64,000 nt of DNA, taken from CAJCJE01 sp963818685. Lineage in GTDB: Bacteria; Actinomycetota; Actinomycetes; Mycobacteriales; Pseudonocardiaceae. The first letter of the stretch is position 1. Each line of letters starts with the position of its first letter. The DNA lies in contig CAWFTJ010000003.1 of the NCBI GenBank assembly GCA_963818685.1, forward strand, positions 558,001 to 622,000, in the 5' to 3' direction. This document shows, one piece after another, positions 8,002 through 16,535 of this stretch. A program made the translations under genes and the position numbers. The notes under the pieces are model-generated. The model saw nothing but the letters and a program-made list of their open reading frames with translations. It ran no database searches and was not told where the DNA came from.

Positions 8002-8595
8002 GTGGGGCATCGGGAACAGTTGCTCGCCGCGGCGCGGCGCCTGCTTGAGGAAAAGGGCTACGCCAGGATCACCACGCGCGACCTCGTCGCCGCGTCCGAC
8101 ACCAACCTGGCCTCCATCGGCTACCACTTCGGTTCCAAGGCCGAACTGCTCAACGAGGCCATCGGCGTGGTCCTTGAGGAGTGGACCCAGCAGCTGGCGA
8201 AGATCGCCATGGCCGACCCGGCCGCCTCCCCCATCGAACGCGGCATCTCCACCTGGACCGCCATGCTCGAACAGGCACGCGACCGCCGCACCCTCGCCCT
8301 GTCCTTCACCGAGGCACTCGCCCAGGCCGAGCGCACCCCGCGCCTGCGCCAGCAGTTCGCCGACCTCTACCGGCGCTGTCGAGCCGAGGTCAGCGAGCTG
8401 GTCGCGGCCGCGCTCGGCGAGGGCATCAGCCAGGACGACCCGCGCTGCACCGCCATCGCCAGCTTCGTCATCGCCGCCTGCGACGGCCTTGCCATGCAGT
8501 GCCTGATCGACCCCGACCGGGCGCCCACCGCCGACGCACTGCGCGCCGGCCTCGGCACCCTGCTCACGGCCTCCTTCCCGACCGTGGAAAGCTGA
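8002..8595 (+). CDS. TetR/AcrR family regulator
   Basis: 197 residues from GTG. The N-terminal helix-turn-helix reads LLAAARRLLEEKGYARITTRDLVAASDTNLASIGYHFGSK-type with the usual Y-HF motif. No Shine-Dalgarno is visible; TACCCT six bases upstream would make a leaderless transcript starting at the GTG. The C-terminal ligand domain is unrecognised. It is divergent from the P450 and 6 bp ahead of a hydrolase gene, so it probably represses both, with their substrate as inducer. Confidence 0.85.
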   Translation: MGHREQLLAAARRLLEEKGYARITTRDLVAASDTNLASIGYHFGSKAELLNEAIGVVLEEWTQQLAKIAMADPAASPIERGISTWTAMLEQARDRRTLALSFTEALAQAERTPRLRQQFADLYRRCRAEVSELVAAALGEGISQDDPRCTAIASFVIAACDGLAMQCLIDPDRAPTADALRAGLGTLLTASFPTVES

Positions 8596-8601
8596 CGCAC
8601 C

Positions 8602-9486
8602 GTGAACGAGGTGCCACTCTCCAGCGCACTGCGCGCTGAGTCCACTGTGGTCAACGGAACCAGGATCAGCTACCGGCACAACCGAACCGGCACCCGCGAG
8701 GTCGCCCTGCTGCTGCACGGCCTCGGCGGCGACCACCGCGGCCTCGCCGGTGTCGCGGTCGGCCTGCGTGAGCTTGACGTCGTCATCCCCGACCTGCCCG
8801 GCTACGGCGACTCCGCCCCGCTGGCCCAGCCGCACACGCTGGCCAACTACGCCGAGACCGTCGAAGCCCTGCGCGTCGCCCTCGACCTCGGCCCGATCCA
8901 CCTGATCGGACACTCGCTCGGCGCGTCCATCGCCCTGCTGCACGCGAGCACGTATCCGGCCGCGTTGCGCAGCCTGTGCCTGATCAACCCGGTGTCCACC
9001 GCGAGCAACGTCACCGCGGCCCTCGGCAAGCTCTACTACCGCGTCGCCGCGGCCCTGCCCGCCCGCGCGGCCCGGTTCTGGCTGGCCAGCAAGCCCGCCG
9101 TGTACATCGCCGACGCGATGATCCTGGTGACCAAGGACAAGGCGATCCGGCGCCGGATCCTCGACGAGGATTACGAGAACTACGCCCGCGCCAGCGTCCC
9201 CGCCATGATCGAGAGCTTCCTCAGCTACTACGACACCGACTTCGCCGACCGCGCCACCCGTGTCACCACGGACGCCCTGCTGCTCACCGGCGACGCGGAC
9301 AGCATCGCCCCGCCCCGCTCCGTCATCGCGCTCGCCGACACCATGCCCACCGCCCACACGCGCGTACTGCCCGGCGGCGGCCACCTGATGCCGATGGAAC
9401 GCCCGGCCGACGTACTCGAACCCATCGCAGCGTTCCTGCGCGAGCGCCGCACCGAGACGCTCGCCGACCCAACGGAATCGGTTTAG
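8602..9486 (+). CDS. Alpha/beta hydrolase
   Basis: 294 residues, GTG start, six bases after the tetR stop. Alpha/beta-hydrolase fold with oxyanion region LLLHGLGGDHR, nucleophile elbow GHSLGAS (Ser about 105), acid in LTGDADSIAPP, and His in GGGHLMPMERP. No signal peptide. An operon with tetR, divergent from the P450, suggests hydrolysis of an ester or C-C bond in the same small-molecule pathway; the substrate is unknown. Confidence 0.85.
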   Translation: MNEVPLSSALRAESTVVNGTRISYRHNRTGTREVALLLHGLGGDHRGLAGVAVGLRELDVVIPDLPGYGDSAPLAQPHTLANYAETVEALRVALDLGPIHLIGHSLGASIALLHASTYPAALRSLCLINPVSTASNVTAALGKLYYRVAAALPARAARFWLASKPAVYIADAMILVTKDKAIRRRILDEDYENYARASVPAMIESFLSYYDTDFADRATRVTTDALLLTGDADSIAPPRSVIALADTMPTAHTRVLPGGGHLMPMERPADVLEPIAAFLRERRTETLADPTESV

Positions 9487-9510
9487 GCCAAGTGAGCTAT
9501 CGTGGGAGTC

Positions 9511-9645
9511 GCTGAAGGGGAGTAGCTCCGCTGCCGGCGAGTCGACATGCTGGCGTCCATGGACGCCCGGTTCCCGGAGCCCGCGCAAGTGGGTGGGCGA
9601 GACCTTCCGCCAACTGACCATTGCGAGATGGCCGGCGCGGAAGCA
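9511..9645 (+). promoter_or_regulatory. yybP-ykoY (manganese) riboswitch
   Basis: The conserved aptamer core GAAGGGGAGUAGC (9514-9526) is matched by GGCGAGACCUUC (9596-9607). P1 forms between GAAGG 9514-9518 and CCTTC 9603-9607, enclosing a CCGGTTCCCGG hairpin at about 9567-9577. Downstream, GCGGAAG (9637-9643) is complementary to CTTCCGC (9604-9610), so a second helix competes with P1; this is the expected switching element. The class is known to sense Mn2+ and turn on exporters. The gene that follows is a Gdt1-type transporter, consistent with that role. Confidence 0.8.
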
Positions 9646-9686
9646 TCCCCGTGATGTTCTCGGCGTCGACCGGGAAGCGGAGCATC

Positions 9687-10280
9687 GTGAACCCCGTCCT
9701 GCTCGGCACCGTCTTCGGCGTCATCTTCCTCGGTGAGCTACCCGACAAGACCATGTTCGCCTCGCTCGTGCTCGCCTCCCGCGGCCGGGCCGGCCTGGTC
9801 TGGCTCGGTGCCGCGGGCGCCTTCCTGCTGCACGTGCTCATCGCCGTCACCGTCGGCAGCGTCCTGTTCACGTTCCTGCCGCACAAGCTGGTCGAGGCCG
9901 TCGTCGCCGCCATGTTCCTGCTCGGCGCGATCATGGCCTTCCGCGACACCGGCGAGGAAGAGGAGGAGGCCGAGGGCGCAACCCCGAAACCCGGCTCCCG
10001 CACCGTCCTCACCGCGTTCGTGGTCATCTTCATCGCCGAATGGGGCGACCTCACCCAGATCCTCACCGCGAACCTCGCCGCCCGCTACGCCGACCCGATC
10101 GAGGTCGGCATCGCCGCCGTGCTCGCCCTCTGGGCCGTCGCCGCGCTCGCCATGGTCGCCGGACGACTGCTGCGCAACCTCCCGGTCGTGCTGCTGCGCC
10201 GCATCACCGGTGTGGTCCTGCTCGCCCTGGCGGCACTCGCCGCGCTCGACGCCATCGCCGGCATCAAAACCATCTTCTGA
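9687..10280 (+). CDS. Gdt1/TMEM165 (UPF0016) family cation transporter
   Basis: 197 residues; GTG with GGAG 4 nt upstream. An upstream in-frame TTG at 9621 lies inside the riboswitch, so the GTG is chosen. Six hydrophobic helices fall in two homologous halves. The family motif E-x-G-D-K/x-T appears as ELPDKT (17-22, with Pro for Gly) and EWGDLT (118-123). An acidic EEEEEAE loop separates the halves at about 90-97. Family members exchange Mn2+ (or Ca2+) for protons; with the Mn riboswitch a manganese exporter is the best reading. Confidence 0.82.
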   Translation: MNPVLLGTVFGVIFLGELPDKTMFASLVLASRGRAGLVWLGAAGAFLLHVLIAVTVGSVLFTFLPHKLVEAVVAAMFLLGAIMAFRDTGEEEEEAEGATPKPGSRTVLTAFVVIFIAEWGDLTQILTANLAARYADPIEVGIAAVLALWAVAALAMVAGRLLRNLPVVLLRRITGVVLLALAALAALDAIAGIKTIF

Positions 10281-10434
10281 CGCAGCGAGAATCTCCGGTC
10301 GCTACCCGGCCGCTCTTTTCCCAAACCGGATTGTTCGCTATCCCACAAGGCGTTCTCCTGATCCCCAGGTGAATCACATGGTCGGGGTCTTCGGCAGGAG
10401 CATCTGTGAAACGCCTCTGTTACGTTGCATTGGT

Positions 10435-10953
10435 ATGTCCGGAACCCACGGCGATCTGCTGATCGAGCACCCGGAATCCCAAGACGGAGCGGCACTGTGG
10501 CGGCTGGTGCGCGAATCCGGCGGGCTCGATGTGAACTCATCCTACGCGTATCTGTTGTGGTGCAGGGATTTTCGTGACACCAGCATGGTGGCAAGGCTGG
10601 ACGGGGAGGTCGTCGCGTTCGTCACCGGCTATCGCAGGCCGGACGATCCCGCCACCCTGCTCGTCTGGCAGGTCGGTGTCGCGCGGGCGGCACGCAACCG
10701 CGGCACCGCGTCCGCGTTGCTCAACCGCCTGCTGAGCGAACTCACCGAGCACGGTGTCCGCTATCTCGAAACCACCGTCACCGAGGACAACACCGCCTCC
10801 AACACCCTGTTCCGGTCGCTGGCCAAGCGCTGGAACGCGCCATGCCGCCGCTCGGAACTGTTCACCGCCAACGAGTTCCCGGACGGACATGATCCGGAGT
10901 ATCTGTATCGAATCGGTCCACTCCGGCCGATTCGTGAGCGAGTACTGGTCTGA
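10435..10953 (+). CDS. ectA: L-2,4-diaminobutyrate acetyltransferase (ectoine synthesis)
   Basis: 172 residues. GNAT fold with acetyl-CoA loop VARAARNRGTAS and EctA-typical segments SSYAYLLWCRDFRDTSMVA and LETTVTEDNTASNTLFRSLA. It acetylates 2,4-diaminobutyrate at N4, the second step of ectoine synthesis. It is first of ectABCD, with ectB 15 bp downstream. No Shine-Dalgarno lies before ATG 10435; TACGTT about 14 bp upstream may be a -10, giving a very short or absent leader. The 154 bp before it hold the osmotic promoter presumably, but no clear -35/-10 pair is evident. Confidence 0.92.
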   Translation: MSGTHGDLLIEHPESQDGAALWRLVRESGGLDVNSSYAYLLWCRDFRDTSMVARLDGEVVAFVTGYRRPDDPATLLVWQVGVARAARNRGTASALLNRLLSELTEHGVRYLETTVTEDNTASNTLFRSLAKRWNAPCRRSELFTANEFPDGHDPEYLYRIGPLRPIRERVLV

Positions 10954-10968
10954 GAGGACTGTGACCAC

Positions 10969-12216
10969 GTGACCATTTTCGACGAACTCGAATCCGAGGT
11001 TCGCAGCTACTGTCGCGGCTGGCCGGTCGTGTTCGACCGCGCCGTCGGCAGCCAGGTCTGGGACGAGGACGGCAACGAGTACCTCGACTTCTTCGCAGGT
11101 GCCGGCGCGCTCAACTACGGGCACAACAACCCCGCGCTCAAACAGGCCCTCTCGACTACCTCAACCGTGACGGTGTCACCCACGCGCTGGACATGCACAC
11201 CGTGGCCAAACGCGAGTTCCTCCGGACCTTCGACGACGTCGTGCTGAAACCGCGCGCCCTGGACTACAAGATCATGTTCCCCGGCCCGACCGGTGCCAAC
11301 GCCGTCGAGGCCGCGTTGAAGCTGGCCCGTAAGGTCACCGGCCGCGAGTCGGTCGTGAACTTCACCAACGCCTTCCACGGCATGACACTCGGCGCCCTGT
11401 CCGTCACCGGCAACTCCATGAAACGCGGCGGCGCCGGCATTCCGCTCGTGCACGCCACGCCCATGCCCTACGACAACTACCTCGACGGCAAGGTGCCCGA
11501 CTTCCTGTGGCTGGAGCAGGCTGCTCGCCGACTCCGGCAGCGGCCTCAACGAACCCGCCGCGGTGATCGTGGAAACCGTGCAGGGCGAGGGCGGCATCAA
11601 CGTCGCCCGCGCGGAATGGCTGCGCGGCCTCGCCGACCTGTGCCGCCGCAACGGCATGCTGCTCATCGTCGACGACGTGCAGATGGGCTGCGGCCGAACC
11701 GGCCCGTTCTTCAGCTTCGAGGAAGCCGGCATCGTGCCGGACATCGTCTGCCTGTCCAAGTCGATCGGCGGCTTCGGCACGCCCATGGCCATGACGCTGT
11801 TCCGCCCCGAGCTGGACATCTGGGAGCCGGGCGAGCACAACGGCACGTTCCGCGGCTACAACCCCGCGTTCGTCACAGCGACCAGCGCCCTCAACACCTA
11901 CTGGCGCACGACCGACCTCCAGGAAAGCACCCTGGCCAAGGGCACCAGAATCGGCGAGGCCCTCGACGCGATCGCCTCGGCCGTGCCAAGTGAAGGCATC
12001 ACCACCAAGGGTCGTGGCCTGGCCCGAGGTCTCGCCTTCGACAACGGCGAACTGGCGAGGAAAGTCTGCACAGCGGCGTTCGAACGCGGCCTGCTCATGG
12101 AGACCGCCGGCCCCAACGGCGAGGTCGCCAAGCTGATGCCCGCCCTCACCATCACCGACCGGGAACTGGACGAGGGCTTGGCCATCCTGCGCGAAGCCGT
12201 CCTGGCCATCTGCTGA
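10969..12216 (+). pseudogene. ectB: Diaminobutyrate-2-oxoglutarate transaminase, two one-base lesions
   Basis: EctB sequence is continuous only if the frame changes twice. GTG 10969 opens one frame up to NNPALKQAL (about 11150). The next part, DYLNRDGVTHALDMHTVAKREF through KVPDFLWLEQ (about 11150-11519), is in another frame. LLADSGSGLNEPAAVIVE to the stop is back in the first. CTCTCG at 11149-11154 lacks a base relative to the expected CTGCTCG, and an extra G sits at about 11519. Overall length (about 415 codons) is conserved, and PLP-lysine region CLSKSIGG is intact. As written, translation stops at 11247. Either sequencing errors or a genuinely dead gene; EctB is the first ectoine enzyme. 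Confidence 0.88.
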
Positions 12217-12244
12217 GTTTGTGGATCGAGTTCAAGGAGCCCCA

Positions 12245-12676
12245 TTGATCGTCCGCACCCTAGACGAGATCACCGACACCGACCGCGACATCACAACCCC
12301 CAACTGGCGCAGCAAACGCATCGTGCTCGCCAAGGAGGGCGTCGGTTTCTCCGTGCACGAAACGATTCTCAAAGCCGGCAGCGTCAACGACTTCTGGTAC
12401 GCCAACCACATCGAAGCGGTGTTCATCGTGGACGGTGAAGGTGAACTGCTGGACAAGGAAACCGGCATCACCTACCAGTTGGCGCCCGGCAGCCTCTACC
12501 TGCTCGACGGCCACGAACACCACCAACTCCGGCCCAGGACCGAAATGCGCACCGTGTGCGTTTTCAACCCACCGGTGACCGGTCGCGAAGTCCACGACGA
12601 GCACGGCGTCTACCCGCTGATCGTCGAACCCGACCCCACCAGCGAGCCGACGCCGACAGGAGGGAGTCGTCGATGA
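12245..12676 (+). CDS. ectC: L-ectoine synthase
   Basis: 143 residues from TTG 12245, chosen because AAGGAG lies 7 nt upstream and the protein then begins IVRTLDEI as in the family. Cupin fold: VHETILKAGSVNDFWYANHIEAVFIVDGEGEL, LDGHEHHQLRP and CVFNPPVTGREVHDEHGVY match ectoine synthase. It cyclises N-gamma-acetyl-diaminobutyrate to ectoine with a metal bound by the cupin His/Glu/Tyr set. Its stop overlaps the ectD start (ATGA). Confidence 0.93.
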   Translation: MIVRTLDEITDTDRDITTPNWRSKRIVLAKEGVGFSVHETILKAGSVNDFWYANHIEAVFIVDGEGELLDKETGITYQLAPGSLYLLDGHEHHQLRPRTEMRTVCVFNPPVTGREVHDEHGVYPLIVEPDPTSEPTPTGGSRR

Positions 12677-13569
12677 CGACCGCGACCAAGATCACGGACA
12701 ACTATCCGACCAGGACCGCCCAGCGCACCGAACCCATCGAGCGCGTCGACCCGACCGTCTGGTCCACCGCCCCCGGCCCGATGGACTCGGCCGAACTGGC
12801 CGCGCACGACACCGGCGGCTACACGATCATCCCCGACCTGCTCAGCCCGGCCGAGGTGCAGACTCTCTGGCAGGAACTCGGCAGGCTCTCGGCCGATCCG
12901 AACCTCGCGCAGGACGAGCGGACCATCGTCGAGAAGCAGTCCAACGAGGTCCGATCGATCTTCGAGGTCCACCTGATCAGCGACCTGATCGCCGAACTCG
13001 TCCGCGACCCCCGCCTGCTCGACCGCGCCCGCCAGATCCTCGGCTCCGACGTGTACGTGCACCAGAGCCGCGTCAACTACATGCCCGGCTTCGCCGGCAA
13101 GGGCTTCTACTGGCACTCGGACTTCGAGACCTGGCACGCCGAGGACGGCATGCCAAGCCCGCGCGCGGTCAGCATCTCCCTCGCGCTCACCGACAACTAC
13201 CCGTTCAACGGCGGCCTCATGGTCATGCCGGGCTCGCACCGCACGTTCGTCCCGTGCGTCGGTGAAACGCCCGACAACCACTACAAGGAGTCGTTGAAGG
13301 AACAGGAAATCGGCGTCCCCGGCCAAGCCGACCTGACCACGCTGGCCAGCAGCCGAGGCATCAGCCAGTTCACCGGTCCTGCCGGTTCGGCACTGATGTT
13401 CGACTCGAACATCATGCACGGCTCCGGCAACAACATCACCCCCTTCCCGAGGTCAAACGTTTTCGTGGTGTTCAACAGCGTCGAGAATGCGTTGGTCGAA
13501 CCGTTCGCAGCGCCAACCCCTCGGCCCAGCTTCATCGCCAGCCGAGACTTCACCCCGCTCACCCGCTGA
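12673..13569 (+). CDS. ectD: Ectoine 5-hydroxylase
   Basis: 298 residues; ATG overlaps the ectC stop, with GGAG upstream. Fe(II)/2-oxoglutarate dioxygenase with the EctD signature FYWHSDFETWHAEDGMP. The facial triad is His148, Asp150 and His249 (NIMHGSGNN), and the 2-oxoglutarate region lies downstream. It converts ectoine to 5-hydroxyectoine. It completes ectABCD; a long inverted repeat follows its stop. Confidence 0.93.
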   Translation: MTTATKITDNYPTRTAQRTEPIERVDPTVWSTAPGPMDSAELAAHDTGGYTIIPDLLSPAEVQTLWQELGRLSADPNLAQDERTIVEKQSNEVRSIFEVHLISDLIAELVRDPRLLDRARQILGSDVYVHQSRVNYMPGFAGKGFYWHSDFETWHAEDGMPSPRAVSISLALTDNYPFNGGLMVMPGSHRTFVPCVGETPDNHYKESLKEQEIGVPGQADLTTLASSRGISQFTGPAGSALMFDSNIMHGSGNNITPFPRSNVFVVFNSVENALVEPFAAPTPRPSFIASRDFTPLTR

Positions 13570-13595
13570 CAGCACCCCACTACCAGCGTCGTCCC

Positions 13596-13662
13596 TGTCA
13601 CGGCCGCGACACCCGGCTCCCCGGACCCCGACAACCCGGCTCCCGGGCCCGCGGCCGTGACA
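13596..13662 (+). terminator. Long stem-loop after ectD
   Basis: Perfect 13-bp arms TGTCACGGCCGCG (13596-13608) and CGCGGCCGTGACA (13650-13662) enclose a 41-nt C-rich loop containing a duplicated ACCCGGCTCCC. It begins 27 bp after the ectD stop; no T-run, so the hairpin would act as a GC-rich actinobacterial terminator. From here to 13900 nothing else is recognisable. Confidence 0.6.
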
Positions 13663-13900
13663 AGGCAAACGCACCCCCCATCCTCCGCCCGCCGACCCCA
13701 GTCGCCCCCGTGCGCGCGCAACTGGCAGGGTTCACCGCACACCCGCTACCGTCCCGGCCCAACTGGCTGCCATCGCGGCTCAATTGGGCAACGCCGGCAG
13801 CCACCGACTCCCGGACCAGCCCGCGCGACAACCACTCGCCTCCGGCCGATCACCCCAGGCCGACTCGACCCGGCCCCATCGGCGCTACCGTGGCGACGTG

Positions 13901-14685
13901 ATGATCGCCGAGTCAATCGCCAAGGCGTGCTACGGCTGGTACACCCATCGCCTCCGCGACCACCTCGCCGGCCGCGCCCTGCCGGCCCACGTCGCGATCG
14001 TGATGGACGGCAACCGCCGCTAGGCACGCCAGATGGGCTTCGACAACGCCAGCCTCGGCCACCAGCACGGCGCCGAGCATCTGGAACAGGTGCTCGAATG
14101 GTGCGCCGAGGTCGGCATCCGCCGCGTCACGGTGTTCGTCGCGTCCACCGACAACCTGCGCAAGCGCGAGTCGGCCGAAATGCGCTTCCTCATGCGGGTC
14201 GTCGAGGACATCCTCGCCAAGCGCATGATCGAATCGGCCAACCGCTGGCAGATCCACGTCGCAGGCCGGCTCGACCTGTTGCCCGACACCACCGCGCACG
14301 CCCTGAAGACCGCCCCGACATCACCCGCGACCGAACCACCGACGCCGACCTGACCGTCGCCGTCGGTTACGACGGTCGCCAGGAGATCGTGGACGCGGTG
14401 CGCTCGCTGCTGGACCACCAGGCGAACACCGGCCGCACCCTCGCCGAGTTGGCCAACCGGCTGACCGCGGACGACATCGCGGCCCACCTGTACACGAGCG
14501 GTCAGCCCGATCCCGACCTGGTCATCCGTACCAGTGGTGAAGTGCGCATGTCCGGTTTTCTGTTGTGGCAAGCGGCTTACGCCGAGTTGTATTTCTGTGA
14601 CGTCTACTGGCCCGCCTTTCGTAAGATCGACTTCTTCCGCGCCCTGCGCGCCCATACCCGTCGCGGCCGCAGGTTCGGCAACTGA
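13901..14685 (+). pseudogene. Broken cis-prenyltransferase (UppS family)
   Basis: The product reads as a polyprenyl diphosphate synthase: HVAIVMDGNRR, GHQHGAEHLEQVLEWC, VFVASTDNLRKRESAEM, LTVAVGYDGRQEIVDAV, DPDLVIRTSGEVRMSGFLLWQAAYAELYF, and the basic C-terminus RRGRRFGN. Two lesions break it. TAG at 14021-14023 replaces the Trp of the DGNRRWA motif (TGG to TAG), and one base is missing near 14313-14316 (ALKTA to DITRD). The longest intact piece lacks either the catalytic Asp loop or the allylic-binding C-terminus. A nonsense plus a frameshift points to real decay, unless the region is poorly sequenced. Related enzymes make E,Z-farnesyl or decaprenyl diphosphate. Confidence 0.82.
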
Positions 14686-14688
14686 CCG

Positions 14689-15300
14689 CTATGCCAACGG
14701 CTCGACCAGCCCGCGTAACACCATCGGCCAGTCCGCCCCGTCGCGAATGCCCTCGGGAACCAGGAACCTGGCTTCGCTGACCGCCCGCAGCTCCGTGTCG
14801 TCAACCGGTAAGACGTCGATCGACAGCACGAACGGTTTGGCCTTGCGCCCCAACGCCCGTTCGACTTCCGCGACCACCGCAGGCGCCTCCGGCCGGCGCC
14901 CCCGCACGAACTCGCGCACGCCAGCGGCCTTGCGCGCGCTGTGCCATTCGTTCGCCTCCGGCCACCGACGCCGCAGCACGTCGCGTAACAGCGGCTGGCC
15001 GCTCAACCCGGCGAATTCCGGCCCGCTGTGTGCGAACGCGGGTGGCTGCCCGCCGTCGCTCGGTATCCATTCGGGTAGCGTGCACAGCGCCCGCCACCAA
15101 CTCACCCATTCCTCGGCGAGCATCGCCCTGTTCAGCCCCACCGACGGCTCCGGCACCGCGTCGGTCACCAACGGCCCCGGTACCAGCCCGCCCGCCCGCG
15201 CGTCGATCCGTTCGGCCGCGCGAATCCACAGCGCCAAGTCGAAATGCTGAATCCATCGATCTTCACGAATCTGCCACGATCGCTGTCCCGCGAGTTGCAT
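14689..15300 (-). CDS. Hypothetical protein
   Basis: 203 residues from ATG 15300, which has AGGGG 6 nt upstream; ATG 15306 is an alternative. Soluble, Trp-rich, no signal peptide or membrane helix. Segments such as MQLAGQRSWQIREDRWIQHFDLALWIRAAERIDA and LAEEWVSWWRALCTLPEW suggest an all-alpha protein. No known family is recognised. It ends 3 bp from the end of the broken prenyltransferase, convergent. Coding bias is good, so the gene is likely real. Confidence 0.6.
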   Translation of the reverse strand: MQLAGQRSWQIREDRWIQHFDLALWIRAAERIDARAGGLVPGPLVTDAVPEPSVGLNRAMLAEEWVSWWRALCTLPEWIPSDGGQPPAFAHSGPEFAGLSGQPLLRDVLRRRWPEANEWHSARKAAGVREFVRGRRPEAPAVVAEVERALGRKAKPFVLSIDVLPVDDTELRAVSEARFLVPEGIRDGADWPMVLRGLVEPLA

Positions 15301-15384
15301 CGTCATCCCCTGTTTCGGCTCGGATCCCTTGTGCTTTCTCAACAACGCCCCAACCATAGCGAATCTCGCCAACACCGATTTCGG

Positions 15385-15393
15385 TTATCCACA
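15385..15393 (+). other. Consensus DnaA box in a non-coding stretch
   Basis: TTATCCACA, an exact DnaA-box consensus, lies in the 371-bp gap 15301-15671. The rest of the gap has a G-run-rich segment (15474-15531, several GGG-GGGGGG runs, G-quadruplex potential) and no convincing gene. Confidence 0.4.
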
Positions 15394-15671
15394 GTCACCC
15401 GATTTCCTCCACAACCCCGCCAATCCGCCCCCTGCGCCCCCCAGATTTCCGCTAGATTCGGAAATGGGTCGCTCCCCCCTTTGGGAGGGCGGGGGCTGCG
15501 TGCGGGGGGAATTTGGGGGAGGGTGGGAGGATGCGCGGATGAGTGCGCCGTCGGATGGCGATGGTTTGCCGGTCTATCGAGTCTTGACCGACTGCACGGC
15601 GGTTCGGCCGTGACCGCCGACGGCGCACGGGTGATCGTCGCCAAGGCGCTGCTCTGGTCAGAGGCCGGCGT

Positions 15672-16535
15672 TTACCCGATGGGTCGCGGGGCTCTGGCGG
15701 TGGCGATCGAGGTTCGGCGTTGGCGCAGCGTGCTGCCGGCGAGCACGATCGCGTAGACGCCCGCGGCCACGGCGAGGATCGCGAAGCTGGGCGGGATGCG
15801 CGAGGCGATGGCGCTCAACGCGAGACCGGCCCACATTTCCGCCACCGCAAGGATTGCGGCGAGCGCGAGACCGACGTACGGGCGGGTGGTGAGGCGGTGG
15901 GCGGTGCCGGCGGGGGCGGCGAGCAGGCCGAGCAGGAGCAGGGCGCCGACGGCCTGGGTGGCTTCCGCTGCGCAGGCGCCGACGAGCACCAGGAACACGT
16001 AGCCGAGCAGGCGGACCGGGACGCCGCGCGCGGCTGCGACGGCTTCGTCGATCGTGGCGAACAGCAGCGGGCGCGCGATCAGCAGCAGCGCGACGCAGAT
16101 GCCGGCCGCGATCCACGCGGCGGTCACGGCCTGGCTGTGGCTGATGCCGAAGATCGAGCCGAACAGGACGGTCACGCCCGCCGTGCCGTTCGCGGTGCTG
16201 CGCGATGCCGTGTAGATGGTCAGGAAGAACACGCCGAGGCCGAGCACCCAGGCGAAGATGTTGCCGATCACGACGTCGTCCGCGCGCCCGCGTTTGCCGA
16301 GCGCGCCGAGCAGCAGGGCGACGGCGATGGTGGCGACGAACAGGCCGATGCGCGCGTCCACCCCGAAGGCGAGGGCGCCGAGCGCGCCGGTGAACGCGAC
16401 GTGGCTCAGCGCGTCGCCGGTGAAGACCTGGGCGCGCAGCACCAGGAAGTAGCCGACCAGGCCGCAGGCCGCTGCGATCGCGGTGCCGGCCAGCAGGGCG
16501 TGCCGCATGAAGTCGGTGTCGAACAGTCCGATCAT
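15672..16535 (-). CDS. znuB: Zinc ABC transporter permease (second)
   Basis: 287 residues, ABC-3 family (ZnuB/TroC type) with eight or nine hydrophobic helices. Family marks are LVLRAQVFTGDALSHVAFTGALGALAFG near the N-terminus and the conserved RGVPVRLLGYVFLVLVGACAAEATQAVGALLL in the middle. It is last in the operon znuA-znuC-permease-permease and overlaps the preceding permease by 4 bp (translational coupling). Two adjacent permeases would form the heterodimeric membrane channel. Confidence 0.88.
   Translation of the reverse strand: MIGLFDTDFMRHALLAGTAIAAACGLVGYFLVLRAQVFTGDALSHVAFTGALGALAFGVDARIGLFVATIAVALLLGALGKRGRADDVVIGNIFAWVLGLGVFFLTIYTASRSTANGTAGVTVLFGSIFGISHSQAVTAAWIAAGICVALLLIARPLLFATIDEAVAAARGVPVRLLGYVFLVLVGACAAEATQAVGALLLLGLLAAPAGTAHRLTTRPYVGLALAAILAVAEMWAGLALSAIASRIPPSFAILAVAAGVYAIVLAGSTLRQRRTSIATARAPRPIG

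Noticed and set aside
7951..9621. 556-codon minus-strand frame over tetR and the hydrolase gene
   Set aside because: Gly/Val/Asp-rich shadow; it would also run through the riboswitch.
9621..9686. Upstream TTG/ATG starts for the Gdt1-like gene
   Set aside because: They lie in the riboswitch or its expression platform; the GTG at 9687 has a suitable ribosome site and gives the standard N-terminus.
15464..15613. Short plus-strand frame ending MSAPSDGDGLPVYRVLTDCTAVRP
   Set aside because: Begins in the G-run tract, lacks a ribosome site, and no family is recognisable.
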